Positions 1-6,152 of a DNA stretch of 8,731 bases are shown piece after piece. The stretch is from Campylobacteraceae bacterium (GTDB lineage: Bacteria; Campylobacterota; Campylobacteria; Campylobacterales; Sulfurospirillaceae). How positions within the stretch are numbered: position 1 is the first letter of the stretch; each line of letters opens with the position of its first letter. Location: the NCBI GenBank assembly GCA_027040375.1, contig JALUMJ010000153.1:16950-25680 (forward strand), in the 5' to 3' direction. Both the position numbers and the translations under genes were made by a program. The notes under the pieces are model-generated. The model did no database searches, was not told the origin of the DNA, and worked only from the letters and a program-made list of their open reading frames with translations.

Positions 1-6
1 AGTTTC

Positions 7-20
7 TGACCGCAAGGTCA
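7..20 (+). other. short hairpin with GNRA-type tetraloop, upstream of rpoZ
   Basis: TGACC and GGTCA form a perfect 5-bp stem closed by a GCAA tetraloop. Two reading frames are open here from the left edge: one stops at TAG 26-28 and the other at TAA 78-80. The hairpin could therefore lie in the 3' end of an upstream gene or in an untranslated leader. pyrH is expected upstream from synteny, but neither short tail looks like a PyrH C-terminus to me. The inverted repeat is seen directly; any function is inference. Confidence 0.3.
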
Positions 21-37
21 AGCTTTAGTGCAATGAA

Positions 38-64
38 TTTAAGAGGAATTTACTTCCTCTTAAA
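38..64 (+). promoter_or_regulatory. perfect 11-bp inverted repeat in the rpoZ leader
   Basis: TTTAAGAGGAA (38-48) and TTCCTCTTAAA (54-64) are exact reverse complements separated by a 5-nt loop, TTTAC. The stem lies 33 nt before the rpoZ start codon. It resembles a terminator stem, but neither side is followed by a T tract on the strand that would be transcribed (A-rich on +, mixed on -), so a classical intrinsic terminator is not supported. It may be a 3'-end stabiliser for the upstream transcript or a leader element for rpoZ. The 5' arm hides a Shine-Dalgarno-like AGAGGAA that has no start codon at a suitable distance. Confidence 0.45.
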
Positions 65-83
65 GAAAACAGTTAAATAAAAA

Positions 84-88
84 AAGGA
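84..88 (+). promoter_or_regulatory. ribosome binding site of rpoZ
   Basis: AAGGA within an A-rich run ends 9 nt before ATG 98. It is the only Shine-Dalgarno-like match between the leader hairpin and rpoZ, and it supports the ATG at 98 as the start. Confidence 0.65.
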
Positions 89-97
89 ATAATAATT

Positions 98-313
98 ATG
101 AGAAGTGAACAAATAGCAGCGAAAGCATTAGATAGATTAAACAACGATAAGTACCTATTGTCAATCATGACAGCAAAAAGAGCTGAACAACTTGCAAATG
201 GAGCAAAGCCACTAGTTAAAGCAGATAGCAATAAACAAAAATATACAGACATTGCTTTAATGGAGATTGCAGAGGGTAAAATTATTTTGGATGAGATAAC
301 TGATTTAAAATAA
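98..313 (+). CDS. rpoZ: DNA-directed RNA polymerase omega subunit
   Basis: Small (71 aa) omega subunit, which wraps the C-terminal tail of beta-prime and helps assemble core RNA polymerase. Recognition rests on the family core at about residues 5-60: IAAKALDRL, then the diagnostic [15 protein letters not shown] (residues 26-40), then [13 protein letters not shown] (50-62). The length is typical of the short campylobacterial form, without a long C-terminal extension. The start at 98 is supported by AAGGA 9 nt upstream. The N-terminus reads MRSEQ rather than the MAR start that in E. coli omega contributes to ppGpp site 1. The stop TAA (311-313) shares its last base with the spoT ATG, so spoT translation is probably coupled to rpoZ. 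An rpoZ-spoT pairing is also known in Gammaproteobacteria. The identity is firm despite the small size, because the omega motif and the spoT neighbour agree. Confidence 0.93.
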   Translation: MRSEQIAAKALDRLNNDKYLLSIMTAKRAEQLANGAKPLVKADSNKQKYTDIALMEIAEGKIILDEITDLK

Positions 314-2475
314 TGACCATAGAAGAACTGTCGAAAAAGATTGTTGCATCAAGAGATATCAATGCATCCATATCAGTACTGAAAAGCTTCACCAGAATCA
401 CTCCTGTTGTTCAAAAAGCAATTGATTTTGCTATAAAACAACATAGCGGACAATTTAGAAAAAGCGGGGAAGAGTATGTAAATCATCCTATTTTAGTGGC
501 CTCATTAGTAGGATATTATGGTGGAGATGAAGCTATGGTAGTCGCTGGGCTGCTTCATGATGTGGTTGAAGATACAGATTGTGATGTGCAAACTATAGAC
601 AAGATTTTTAACAAAGAAGTAGGCAATTTAGTCGAAGGTTTGACTAAGATTATGGAGATTAGAGATGTTGAACTTGTCCCTTCAAGCTCAAATGAAAAAA
701 TCATATCTTCAGCACTAACATTTAGAAAGATGTTATTAGCTTCTATTAGTGATGTGAGAGTATTAATCATTAAGCTTTGTGACAGAATGCACAACATGAT
801 GACACTAGATGGCTTACCATTTGCAAAACAAAAAAGGATAAGTGAAGAAACAGTAGTAGTTTATGGTCCGATTGCTCATAGATTGGGTATTTCATCAATC
901 AAAAACTACTTAGAAGATAAAAGCTTTTTTTATGTTATGCCTCAAGAGTATAAAAAAATAGATGATTTTATCGATGAACATAGACAGCAATTGCAATTAA
1001 GATTAAATCATTTTGCTTCCAAGATAAGAGTTTTGATGACAAAAGCTGGTTTTAGTGATGATAGTTTTAAAATTATTAAAAGAGTTAAACATCACTACTC
1101 TATCTATCTAAAAATGCAAAGAAAAGGTATCTCTATGGAGGAGGTTTTAGACCTTTTAGCCATAAGAGTTATCGTTGAAAATACATTGGATTGCTATAAA
1201 GTCTTGGGTATTATTCATCAAAAATTTAATCCTCTAATTGCGAGATTTAAGGATTATATCGCGATTCCCAAAGAAAATGGATATCAAACGATTCACACGA
1301 CTGTTTTTGATGATAAATCCATCATAGAATCTCAAATTAGAACATTTGACATGGATAAAACAGCAGAGTTTGGCTTGGCGGCTCACTGGAAATACAAAAG
1401 TGGTGGTTTAAATCCTAAGCTAGAGTGGCTAAATGAACTTAAAGCTCAAAATGAAGAGATAGAAAACATAGAAGAATTTTATGAGATAGCAAAAGACAAT
1501 CTTTATAGCGAAGACATAGCAGTTTTTTCTCCAAAAGGAGATATTTTTACATTGCCAAGAGGTGCTACTGTTTTGGATTTTGCATATGAGGTTCATACAG
1601 AGGTTGGCTTGTATGCAAAAGAATCTTATGTAAATAAGCAAAAAGTACCATTGTTGAGTGAGCTTAAAAATGGAGATATTGCTAGGATTGTCACTTCAGA
1701 TGAGCCACAGTTAAGATGTAGCTGGGTAAATAGCGTAAAAACTGGAAAAGCTAGAAATACAATAAGGCTTAATTGCAGATTAAAAATCAAAGAAATAAAT
1801 CACAAAGTGGCAATTTCTCTTTTAAAGAGTACTTTTAATTCAAAAGAGGTAAAGATACTAGATTGGTTAGAAAAAGAAAATTTGACTAAAAAAATCTTTA
1901 AAATAGCTACAGATTCTATATATTTTAAAGATGTAGTAAATGCACTAAAAAAATACACAAAATCTGATAGATTGATTTTTCCTCTTTTAAAAATCGATAG
2001 ATATAAAATAAAAAAACAAAAATTTGAAAATATTGTAGTGTATTCAAATTTACATGTATCAAATGTTTACTTTGATTTTTGTTGTCACCCTAAAAGAGGG
2101 GATAGCATACTTGGCTTAAAAAAAGGAAGCGATGTTTTTGTGCATCACAAATTATGCGATAGAGCTTCCAAGCTTATGGATAAAAACGGTGCGATGGTTT
2201 TTGTCAAATGGACAAGAGATGCACCAGATAAATACAAGCTACTTGTCAGTTTAGAGAACAAAAAAGGTTCTTTAGCTACTTTTTTACAATATTTAGCTAA
2301 AATGCAGATAAATTTGATTACGATTGAGCTTGGAAATTCTGAAGAAGGACATGCAGATTATTTTGAAATGATTTTGGAATTGCCAGATGTTTCTATTGAT
2401 TCGATTAGAAAAAATCTGAAATCAAAATATAGAGTTATAGAATTCGTTTCGATAAACGATGCTTATAAGAATTAA
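313..2475 (+). CDS. spoT: bifunctional (p)ppGpp synthetase/hydrolase, RelA/SpoT family
   Basis: Makes and degrades the stringent-response alarmones (p)ppGpp in the cytoplasm. The 720-aa protein has the full long-RSH layout. The HD hydrolase domain (about 35-185) keeps H58, H82-D83, E86-D87 and D157 (in IKLCDRMHN), so hydrolysis should be intact. The synthetase domain (about 235-350) has HHYSIYLKMQRKG (260-272), D280, RFKDYIAIPKENGYQ (311-325), H328 and E339 before QIRT. The RFKD sequence is the RXKD signature of bifunctional enzymes, not the EXDD of synthetase-only RelA. A TGS domain follows (about 402-462), then a CC/H/C conserved-cysteine domain (C590, C591, H611/H612, C615) and a C-terminal ACT domain (about 641-714), the parts that sense the ribosome. 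No Shine-Dalgarno precedes the ATG; it overlaps the rpoZ stop by 1 nt, which suggests coupling. Campylobacterota generally carry one long RSH, so this is probably the main or sole enzyme (inference). Confidence 0.96.
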   Translation: MTIEELSKKIVASRDINASISVLKSFTRITPVVQKAIDFAIKQHSGQFRKSGEEYVNHPILVASLVGYYGGDEAMVVAGLLHDVVEDTDCDVQTIDKIFNKEVGNLVEGLTKIMEIRDVELVPSSSNEKIISSALTFRKMLLASISDVRVLIIKLCDRMHNMMTLDGLPFAKQKRISEETVVVYGPIAHRLGISSIKNYLEDKSFFYVMPQEYKKIDDFIDEHRQQLQLRLNHFASKIRVLMTKAGFSDDSFKIIKRVKHHYSIYLKMQRKGISMEEVLDLLAIRVIVENTLDCYKVLGIIHQKFNPLIARFKDYIAIPKENGYQTIHTTVFDDKSIIESQIRTFDMDKTAEFGLAAHWKYKSGGLNPKLEWLNELKAQNEEIENIEEFYEIAKDNLYSEDIAVFSPKGDIFTLPRGATVLDFAYEVHTEVGLYAKESYVNKQKVPLLSELKNGDIARIVTSDEPQLRCSWVNSVKTGKARNTIRLNCRLKIKEINHKVAISLLKSTFNSKEVKILDWLEKENLTKKIFKIATDSIYFKDVVNALKKYTKSDRLIFPLLKIDRYKIKKQKFENIVVYSNLHVSNVYFDFCCHPKRGDSILGLKKGSDVFVHHKLCDRASKLMDKNGAMVFVKWTRDAPDKYKLLVSLENKKGSLATFLQYLAKMQINLITIELGNSEEGHADYFEMILELPDVSIDSIRKNLKSKYRVIEFVSINDAYKN

Positions 2476-2477
2476 TT

Positions 2478-2482
2478 AGGAG
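2478..2482 (+). promoter_or_regulatory. ribosome binding site of tyrS
   Basis: AGGAG in the 14-nt gap after the spoT stop, 7 nt before ATG 2490. It is the strongest Shine-Dalgarno match in the window and fixes the tyrS start. The gap is too short for a separate promoter and terminator, so tyrS is probably read through from spoT. Confidence 0.8.
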
Positions 2483-2489
2483 AATATTA

Positions 2490-3689
2490 ATGTTTGAAAC
2501 TGCTTTAAATGAGATAAAGCGTGGCGTTAGTGAGATTATAGATGAAAAAAGAATTATAGAACTTTTAAAAAATTATTTTGAAAAAGGTGAGAGCTATTTT
2601 GTAAAAGCTGGTTTTGACCCAACTGCGCCAGATTTACACTTAGGACATACTGTATTATTGCAAAAAATGTCATTGTTCCAAAAATATGGAGGGATAGTAC
2701 AATTCATAATCGGTGATTTCACAGGAATGATAGGTGACCCTACTGGAAAAAATGAAACTAGAAAAAAACTTGACCGAGAAACTGTTGTAAAAAATGCAAA
2801 GAGCTATGAGGAGCAAGTTTTTAAGATATTGGACCCCAAAAAAACTCAAATTTTATTTAATTCATCTTGGATTGAAAAATTAGGAAGTTCTGGGATGCTT
2901 GAGCTTACCACGACCTTTAGTGTTGCAAGGATGCTAGAGAGAGAAGATTTTGAAAAAAGATATAAATCAGGTGCTACTATATCTATTAGTGAATTTTTAT
3001 ATCCATTGTTGCAAGGTTATGATAGTGTGGCTATAAAATCTGATATAGAGATGGGAGGAACTGACCAAAAATTTAATCTTTTAATGGGAAGACATCTTCA
3101 AAGATCTTACGGTGTTGGAAAAGAGCAGGCTGTGATAATGATGCCACTTCTTGAAGGACTTGATGGCGTAAATAAGATGAGTAAGTCACTTGGAAACTAT
3201 ATTGGTGTTACAGATGAACCAAATGATATGTTTGGAAAGATTCTTAGTATTAGTGATGAGTTGATGTGGAGATATTATGAACTCTTAAGTTCTCTTACCA
3301 TTGTGCAAATAGAATCTTTGAAACAAAAAGTAAATGATGGCTCGATTCATCCTAAAGTGACTAAAGAGAACTTGGCCATGGAAATAGTAAAGCGATATCA
3401 TGGAGATGAGAGCGCACGCAAAGCAAAAGAAGAATTTGATAAAGTACACTCTAAAAACCAAATTCCTACTGATATAGCAGAGTTTGAACTTGAAAGTTCT
3501 GTATGGATAGCGCAAGCTCTTGTTGATTGCAAGCTTGAAAACTCAACTTCGCAAGCTAGAAGAGATATAAAACAAAATGCAGTTAGCATCGATCAAAAGA
3601 AGATAAGTGACCAACAGTTACAACTAGAAACAGGTGAGTATATACTTCAAGTTGGAAAGAGAAAATTTGCAAGATTAAAGGTGAAATGA
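2490..3689 (+). CDS. tyrS: tyrosyl-tRNA synthetase
   Basis: Class I aminoacyl-tRNA synthetase that charges tRNA-Tyr with tyrosine in the cytoplasm. The Rossmann catalytic domain shows GFDPTAPDLHLGH (residues 41-53), where HLGH is the HIGH signature, and GDFTGMIGDPTG (75-86). The tyrosine-site region includes GGTDQKFNLLMGR (189-201), and the KMSKS loop is exact at 229-233. An anticodon-binding helical region follows, and the C-terminus (about 340-396) has the character of an S4 RNA-binding domain, ending GEYILQVGKRKFARL. The 399-aa length fits the roughly 400-aa TyrRS subgroup. A strong AGGAG lies 7 nt before the start. The stop TGA (3687-3689) overlaps the next gene's ATG in an ATGA junction. 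No missing motif or frameshift is seen. Confidence 0.97.
   Translation: MFETALNEIKRGVSEIIDEKRIIELLKNYFEKGESYFVKAGFDPTAPDLHLGHTVLLQKMSLFQKYGGIVQFIIGDFTGMIGDPTGKNETRKKLDRETVVKNAKSYEEQVFKILDPKKTQILFNSSWIEKLGSSGMLELTTTFSVARMLEREDFEKRYKSGATISISEFLYPLLQGYDSVAIKSDIEMGGTDQKFNLLMGRHLQRSYGVGKEQAVIMMPLLEGLDGVNKMSKSLGNYIGVTDEPNDMFGKILSISDELMWRYYELLSSLTIVQIESLKQKVNDGSIHPKVTKENLAMEIVKRYHGDESARKAKEEFDKVHSKNQIPTDIAEFELESSVWIAQALVDCKLENSTSQARRDIKQNAVSIDQKKISDQQLQLETGEYILQVGKRKFARLKVK
3677..3681 (+). promoter_or_regulatory. ribosome binding site of the NMO-like gene (start ambiguous)
   Basis: AAAGG lies in the last codons of tyrS. Two start codons follow in tandem, ATG 3686 (4 nt away) and ATG 3689 (7 nt away). 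The spacing favours the second; both give the same protein apart from one methionine. Confidence 0.5.
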
Positions 3690-4786
3690 TGGTATTTAAA
3701 CCTCTAAAAATCGGTAAACACACTATAAAGCATCCGATAGTTCAAGGCGGTATGGGTCTTGGTATTAGCTGGGATAACCTAGCTGGAACAGTTAGCCTAA
3801 ACGGAGGACTTGGAGTTATTAGTTCTGTGGGAACTGGTTATTATAAAGATAGAAAATATACTAAGAAAAATATAAATGAAAGACCATTTGAAGCAACAAA
3901 TTTTTATAGCCGAGATGGATTTAAAGCTATCATCAATAATGCAAAAAAGATAGCAAATGGTAAGCCAATCGCAGCAAATGTTTTATACGCTATAAATGAT
4001 TATGGCAGAGTTGCTAGAGATGCATGTGAGCTTGGAGTTGATATAATCATAACAGGAGCCGGACTTCCTACAAATATGCCTGAATTTACGGAAGGATACC
4101 CTGATGTTGCATTGGTTCCTATCGTCTCTTCAGCAAAAGCGTTGCGAATTATATGCAAAAGATGGAAGCAGAGATATGATAGATTGCCTGATGCTATAGT
4201 TGTCGAAGGTCCTAAAAGTGGAGGTCATCAAGGTTTTACTTATGAGCAGTGTTTTAAAGATGAATATCAACTTGAAAATTTGATTAAGCCAATCAAAGAA
4301 GAGATAAAAAAATGGGGAGATTTTCCCCTCATCGCAGCTGGTGGTATTTGGGATCAAACAGACATACTAAAGGTGATGGAACTTGGAGCAGATGGCGTTC
4401 AAATGGGAACGAGATTTATCGGAACACATGAGTGTGATGCTGCCGATAATTTTAAACAAGTCATTATAGATTGCGAGCAAGAAGATATAAAACTTTTGAA
4501 ATCTCCAGTTGGGTATCCAGCAAGAGGAGTAAGTACAAATCTCATAAAACTTGTAGATAAGCGAGAAGGTCCAAAGATAAAATGCATAAGTAATTGTGTA
4601 AGCCCGTGTCACAGAGGGCAAGAGGCAAAAGAAGTAGGTTATTGTATAGCAGATAGACTCTCAGATGCTTACCTTGGAAGAGTCGAAACTGGTCTATTTT
4701 TCACTGGCTCAAATGGTTATAAACTCAAAGAAATCATAAGTGTTAAAGAGCTTATGAATAAATTGGTTAATGGGGAAGATGCTTAA
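3686..4786 (+). CDS. nitronate monooxygenase / 2-nitropropane dioxygenase family FMN protein
   Basis: A 366-aa FMN-dependent TIM-barrel protein of the NMO/FabK-like superfamily. Visible landmarks are PIVQGGMG (residues 17-24), GGLGVISSVGTG (40-51), VEGPKSGGHQG (173-183) with H181 at the position of the family's active-site histidine, LIAAGGI (215-221) and GADGVQMGTRF (234-244), the last two matching the phosphate-binding part of the flavin site. The C-terminus carries four cysteines, C300, C304, C308 and C320, in a C-x3-C-x3-C-x11-C pattern not needed for the basic fold. Nitronate oxidation is the family label only; enoyl-ACP reduction (FabK) or another flavin reaction is possible and the substrate cannot be read from the sequence. 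The gene overlaps the tyrS stop (ATGA), and its own end overlaps the amidase start, so it is probably co-transcribed. The same neighbour sits beside tyrS and the amidase in Helicobacter and Campylobacter (from memory). Confidence 0.82.
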   Translation: MMVFKPLKIGKHTIKHPIVQGGMGLGISWDNLAGTVSLNGGLGVISSVGTGYYKDRKYTKKNINERPFEATNFYSRDGFKAIINNAKKIANGKPIAANVLYAINDYGRVARDACELGVDIIITGAGLPTNMPEFTEGYPDVALVPIVSSAKALRIICKRWKQRYDRLPDAIVVEGPKSGGHQGFTYEQCFKDEYQLENLIKPIKEEIKKWGDFPLIAAGGIWDQTDILKVMELGADGVQMGTRFIGTHECDAADNFKQVIIDCEQEDIKLLKSPVGYPARGVSTNLIKLVDKREGPKIKCISNCVSPCHRGQEAKEVGYCIADRLSDAYLGRVETGLFFTGSNGYKLKEIISVKELMNKLVNGEDA

Positions 4787-6152
4787 AAAAATACTATTAG
4801 CACTTCTTGTTGTAATATCTGTTCAAGCTAGTTCTCTTTATCTAAACAAGATACATAGCTATGATTTGCAGATGAAATATGCCAATGAGAGTGAAATGCT
4901 TAAAATTTTTCACTCTTTGCAAAATATATATATAAAATCAATAATCAATAATGACAATAATCTAAAAGAAGAAACCCTTAAAAGATTGATTAAGAGTTCC
5001 AAGTTACTGCATTTTAATGCAAGTAATTACGAAAAAGAACTTGCTAAATTTACTGATGTGTTGGTCAAAACACCTACTGTGAAGCGTATTAAAAAAAAGC
5101 CAAAAAAAGCAAAACGCTTAAAATTAGATGCAATAAGTGTAAATTCGAAATATATAAAACTAACATTTAATTCAACTATTAATAAAAATAAATTAAGAAT
5201 TTTTACACTCAGAGGTAAAAAATATTATAGAAAAATATTTGATTTTATTGCATTTTTATCTATAAAACCAAAGATTAAGAAACCAATAAGTTTGCAAGAT
5301 GTAAAGATTGCTCAATACAATAAAAAAACCATGAGACTTGTTTTGCAAACAAAAAAAGCAAAACGATATTATCTTAAATACTCAAAAAATGTACTTTATA
5401 TTAACTTTAATAAGCCAAAAAAAGTTGCCAAAGCAAAAACTTACCCAAGCTATGCATATAATTCTTTTAATCCTAAAAATAAGATAATTGTTTTAGACCC
5501 AGGGCATGGTGGAAAAGATTCTGGCGCGATTGGCTATAAAAGAAGATATGAGAAGAGAGCTGTGCTGGCCATAGCTTTAAAGTGTGCTAAAGCATTAAGA
5601 AAAAAAGGATACAAAGTATATCTGACTAGAACTAGAGATGTTTTTATACAGCTTAGAAAAAGAACTGATTATGCTAATGCAAAACACGCAGACCTCTTTA
5701 TCTCTATTCATGCAAATGCAGCCCCTAGGAAAAGTAAATATCTTATCTCAAAGGGATTAGAGATATTTTTTCTTTCACCCGCTAGAAGCAAGAGAAGCAA
5801 GAATGTAGCTGCATTAGAAAATAGATCTGATATGAGAAGTATGGATTATTATTCTAAAAATACTTTTTTAAATTTTATGAATAGAGAAAAGATTATACAA
5901 TCAGATAAAATGGCATTAGATATACAACAAGGAGTGTTGAAATCTCTAAGACGAAAATATAGAGTTGTGGATGGCGGCGTAAGAGAAGCACCATTTTGGG
6001 TTCTTGTAGGTGCTCAAATGCCTGCTATCTTGATAGAAACAGGATATATAACTAATCCAACAGAAGGAACAAGGTTGTTTAATTTTCAATATCAAGAGTT
6101 ATTTGCAAAAGGTGTGGTGGATGGGGTTGATAATTATTTTTTAAAAAACTAA
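4770..6152 (+). CDS. amiA: exported N-acetylmuramoyl-L-alanine amidase with AMIN-like domain (Amidase_3)
   Basis: Zinc amidase that cuts the bond between N-acetylmuramic acid and the stem peptide of peptidoglycan, usually for daughter-cell separation. Numbered from ATG 4770 (460 aa; ATG 4779 may be the true start). Residues 4-20 form a signal peptide (MLKKILLALLVVISVQA) with an AxA-like V-Q-A cleavage site, so the protein is periplasmic. Residues about 40-100 are an unassigned helical stretch. A lysine-rich linker (about 104-118) precedes a beta-rich AMIN-like region (about 118-212). The catalytic domain (238-456) has VLDPGHGG with H246, E261, SIHANA with H314 and LIETGYI with E423: three zinc ligands and the catalytic glutamate. 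Between H314 and E423 lies a helical segment (about 344-392, ALENRSD) resembling the autoinhibitory insert of AmiB/AmiC-type enzymes. It overlaps the preceding gene by 17 nt (or 8) and the convergent gene by 4 nt. The symbol follows campylobacterial usage; AmiC-like is equally fair. Confidence 0.92.
   Translation: MGKMLKKILLALLVVISVQASSLYLNKIHSYDLQMKYANESEMLKIFHSLQNIYIKSIINNDNNLKEETLKRLIKSSKLLHFNASNYEKELAKFTDVLVKTPTVKRIKKKPKKAKRLKLDAISVNSKYIKLTFNSTINKNKLRIFTLRGKKYYRKIFDFIAFLSIKPKIKKPISLQDVKIAQYNKKTMRLVLQTKKAKRYYLKYSKNVLYINFNKPKKVAKAKTYPSYAYNSFNPKNKIIVLDPGHGGKDSGAIGYKRRYEKRAVLAIALKCAKALRKKGYKVYLTRTRDVFIQLRKRTDYANAKHADLFISIHANAAPRKSKYLISKGLEIFFLSPARSKRSKNVAALENRSDMRSMDYYSKNTFLNFMNREKIIQSDKMALDIQQGVLKSLRRKYRVVDGGVREAPFWVLVGAQMPAILIETGYITNPTEGTRLFNFQYQELFAKGVVDGVDNYFLKN
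4772..4778 (+). promoter_or_regulatory. purine-rich run that may set the amidase start
   Basis: GGGGAAG lies between two in-frame start codons, ATG 4770 and ATG 4779. It can only serve the second, at a tight spacing, while the first has no Shine-Dalgarno-like sequence before it. The second start gives a cleaner signal peptide (MLKKILLALL...). Confidence 0.35.
5101..5116 (+). repeat. 16-bp direct repeat, copy 1 (inside amidase gene)
   Basis: CAAAAAAAGCAAAACG is identical to the copy at 5350-5365. It encodes the end of PKKAKR in the lysine-rich linker. The copies are 249 nt apart, exactly 83 codons, so they are in the same reading frame. Confidence 0.85.
5350..5365 (+). repeat. 16-bp direct repeat, copy 2 (inside amidase gene)
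   Basis: Second identical copy of CAAAAAAAGCAAAACG, encoding the end of TKKAKR. The match ends exactly at both borders (flanking bases differ). Together the two copies bracket most of the AMIN-like region. Confidence 0.85.

Noticed and set aside
38..64. Intrinsic terminator
   Set aside because: The stem is perfect but no T tract follows on either strand; kept as an unassigned leader hairpin.
3..80. Open frame from the left edge to TAA 78-80 (25 residues), possible C-terminus of an upstream gene
   Set aside because: It runs straight through the perfect inverted repeat and matches no C-terminus I know, including PyrH. A second frame is also open (to TAG 26-28), so no CDS can be assigned.
555..797. 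80-residue open frame on the - strand
   Set aside because: Shadow of the spoT HD domain coding sequence, with no domain or ribosome binding site support.
2118..2124. A7 tract in spoT as a phase-variation site
   Set aside because: Runs of seven A are common across this A+T-rich window (also at 2838-2844 in tyrS) and SpoT and TyrRS are unlikely phase-variable genes.
4130..4621. Several 62-84-residue open frames on the - strand
   Set aside because: All lie opposite the NMO-like gene, are rich in Phe/Ile/Ser from A+T-rich antisense reading, and show no family signal.
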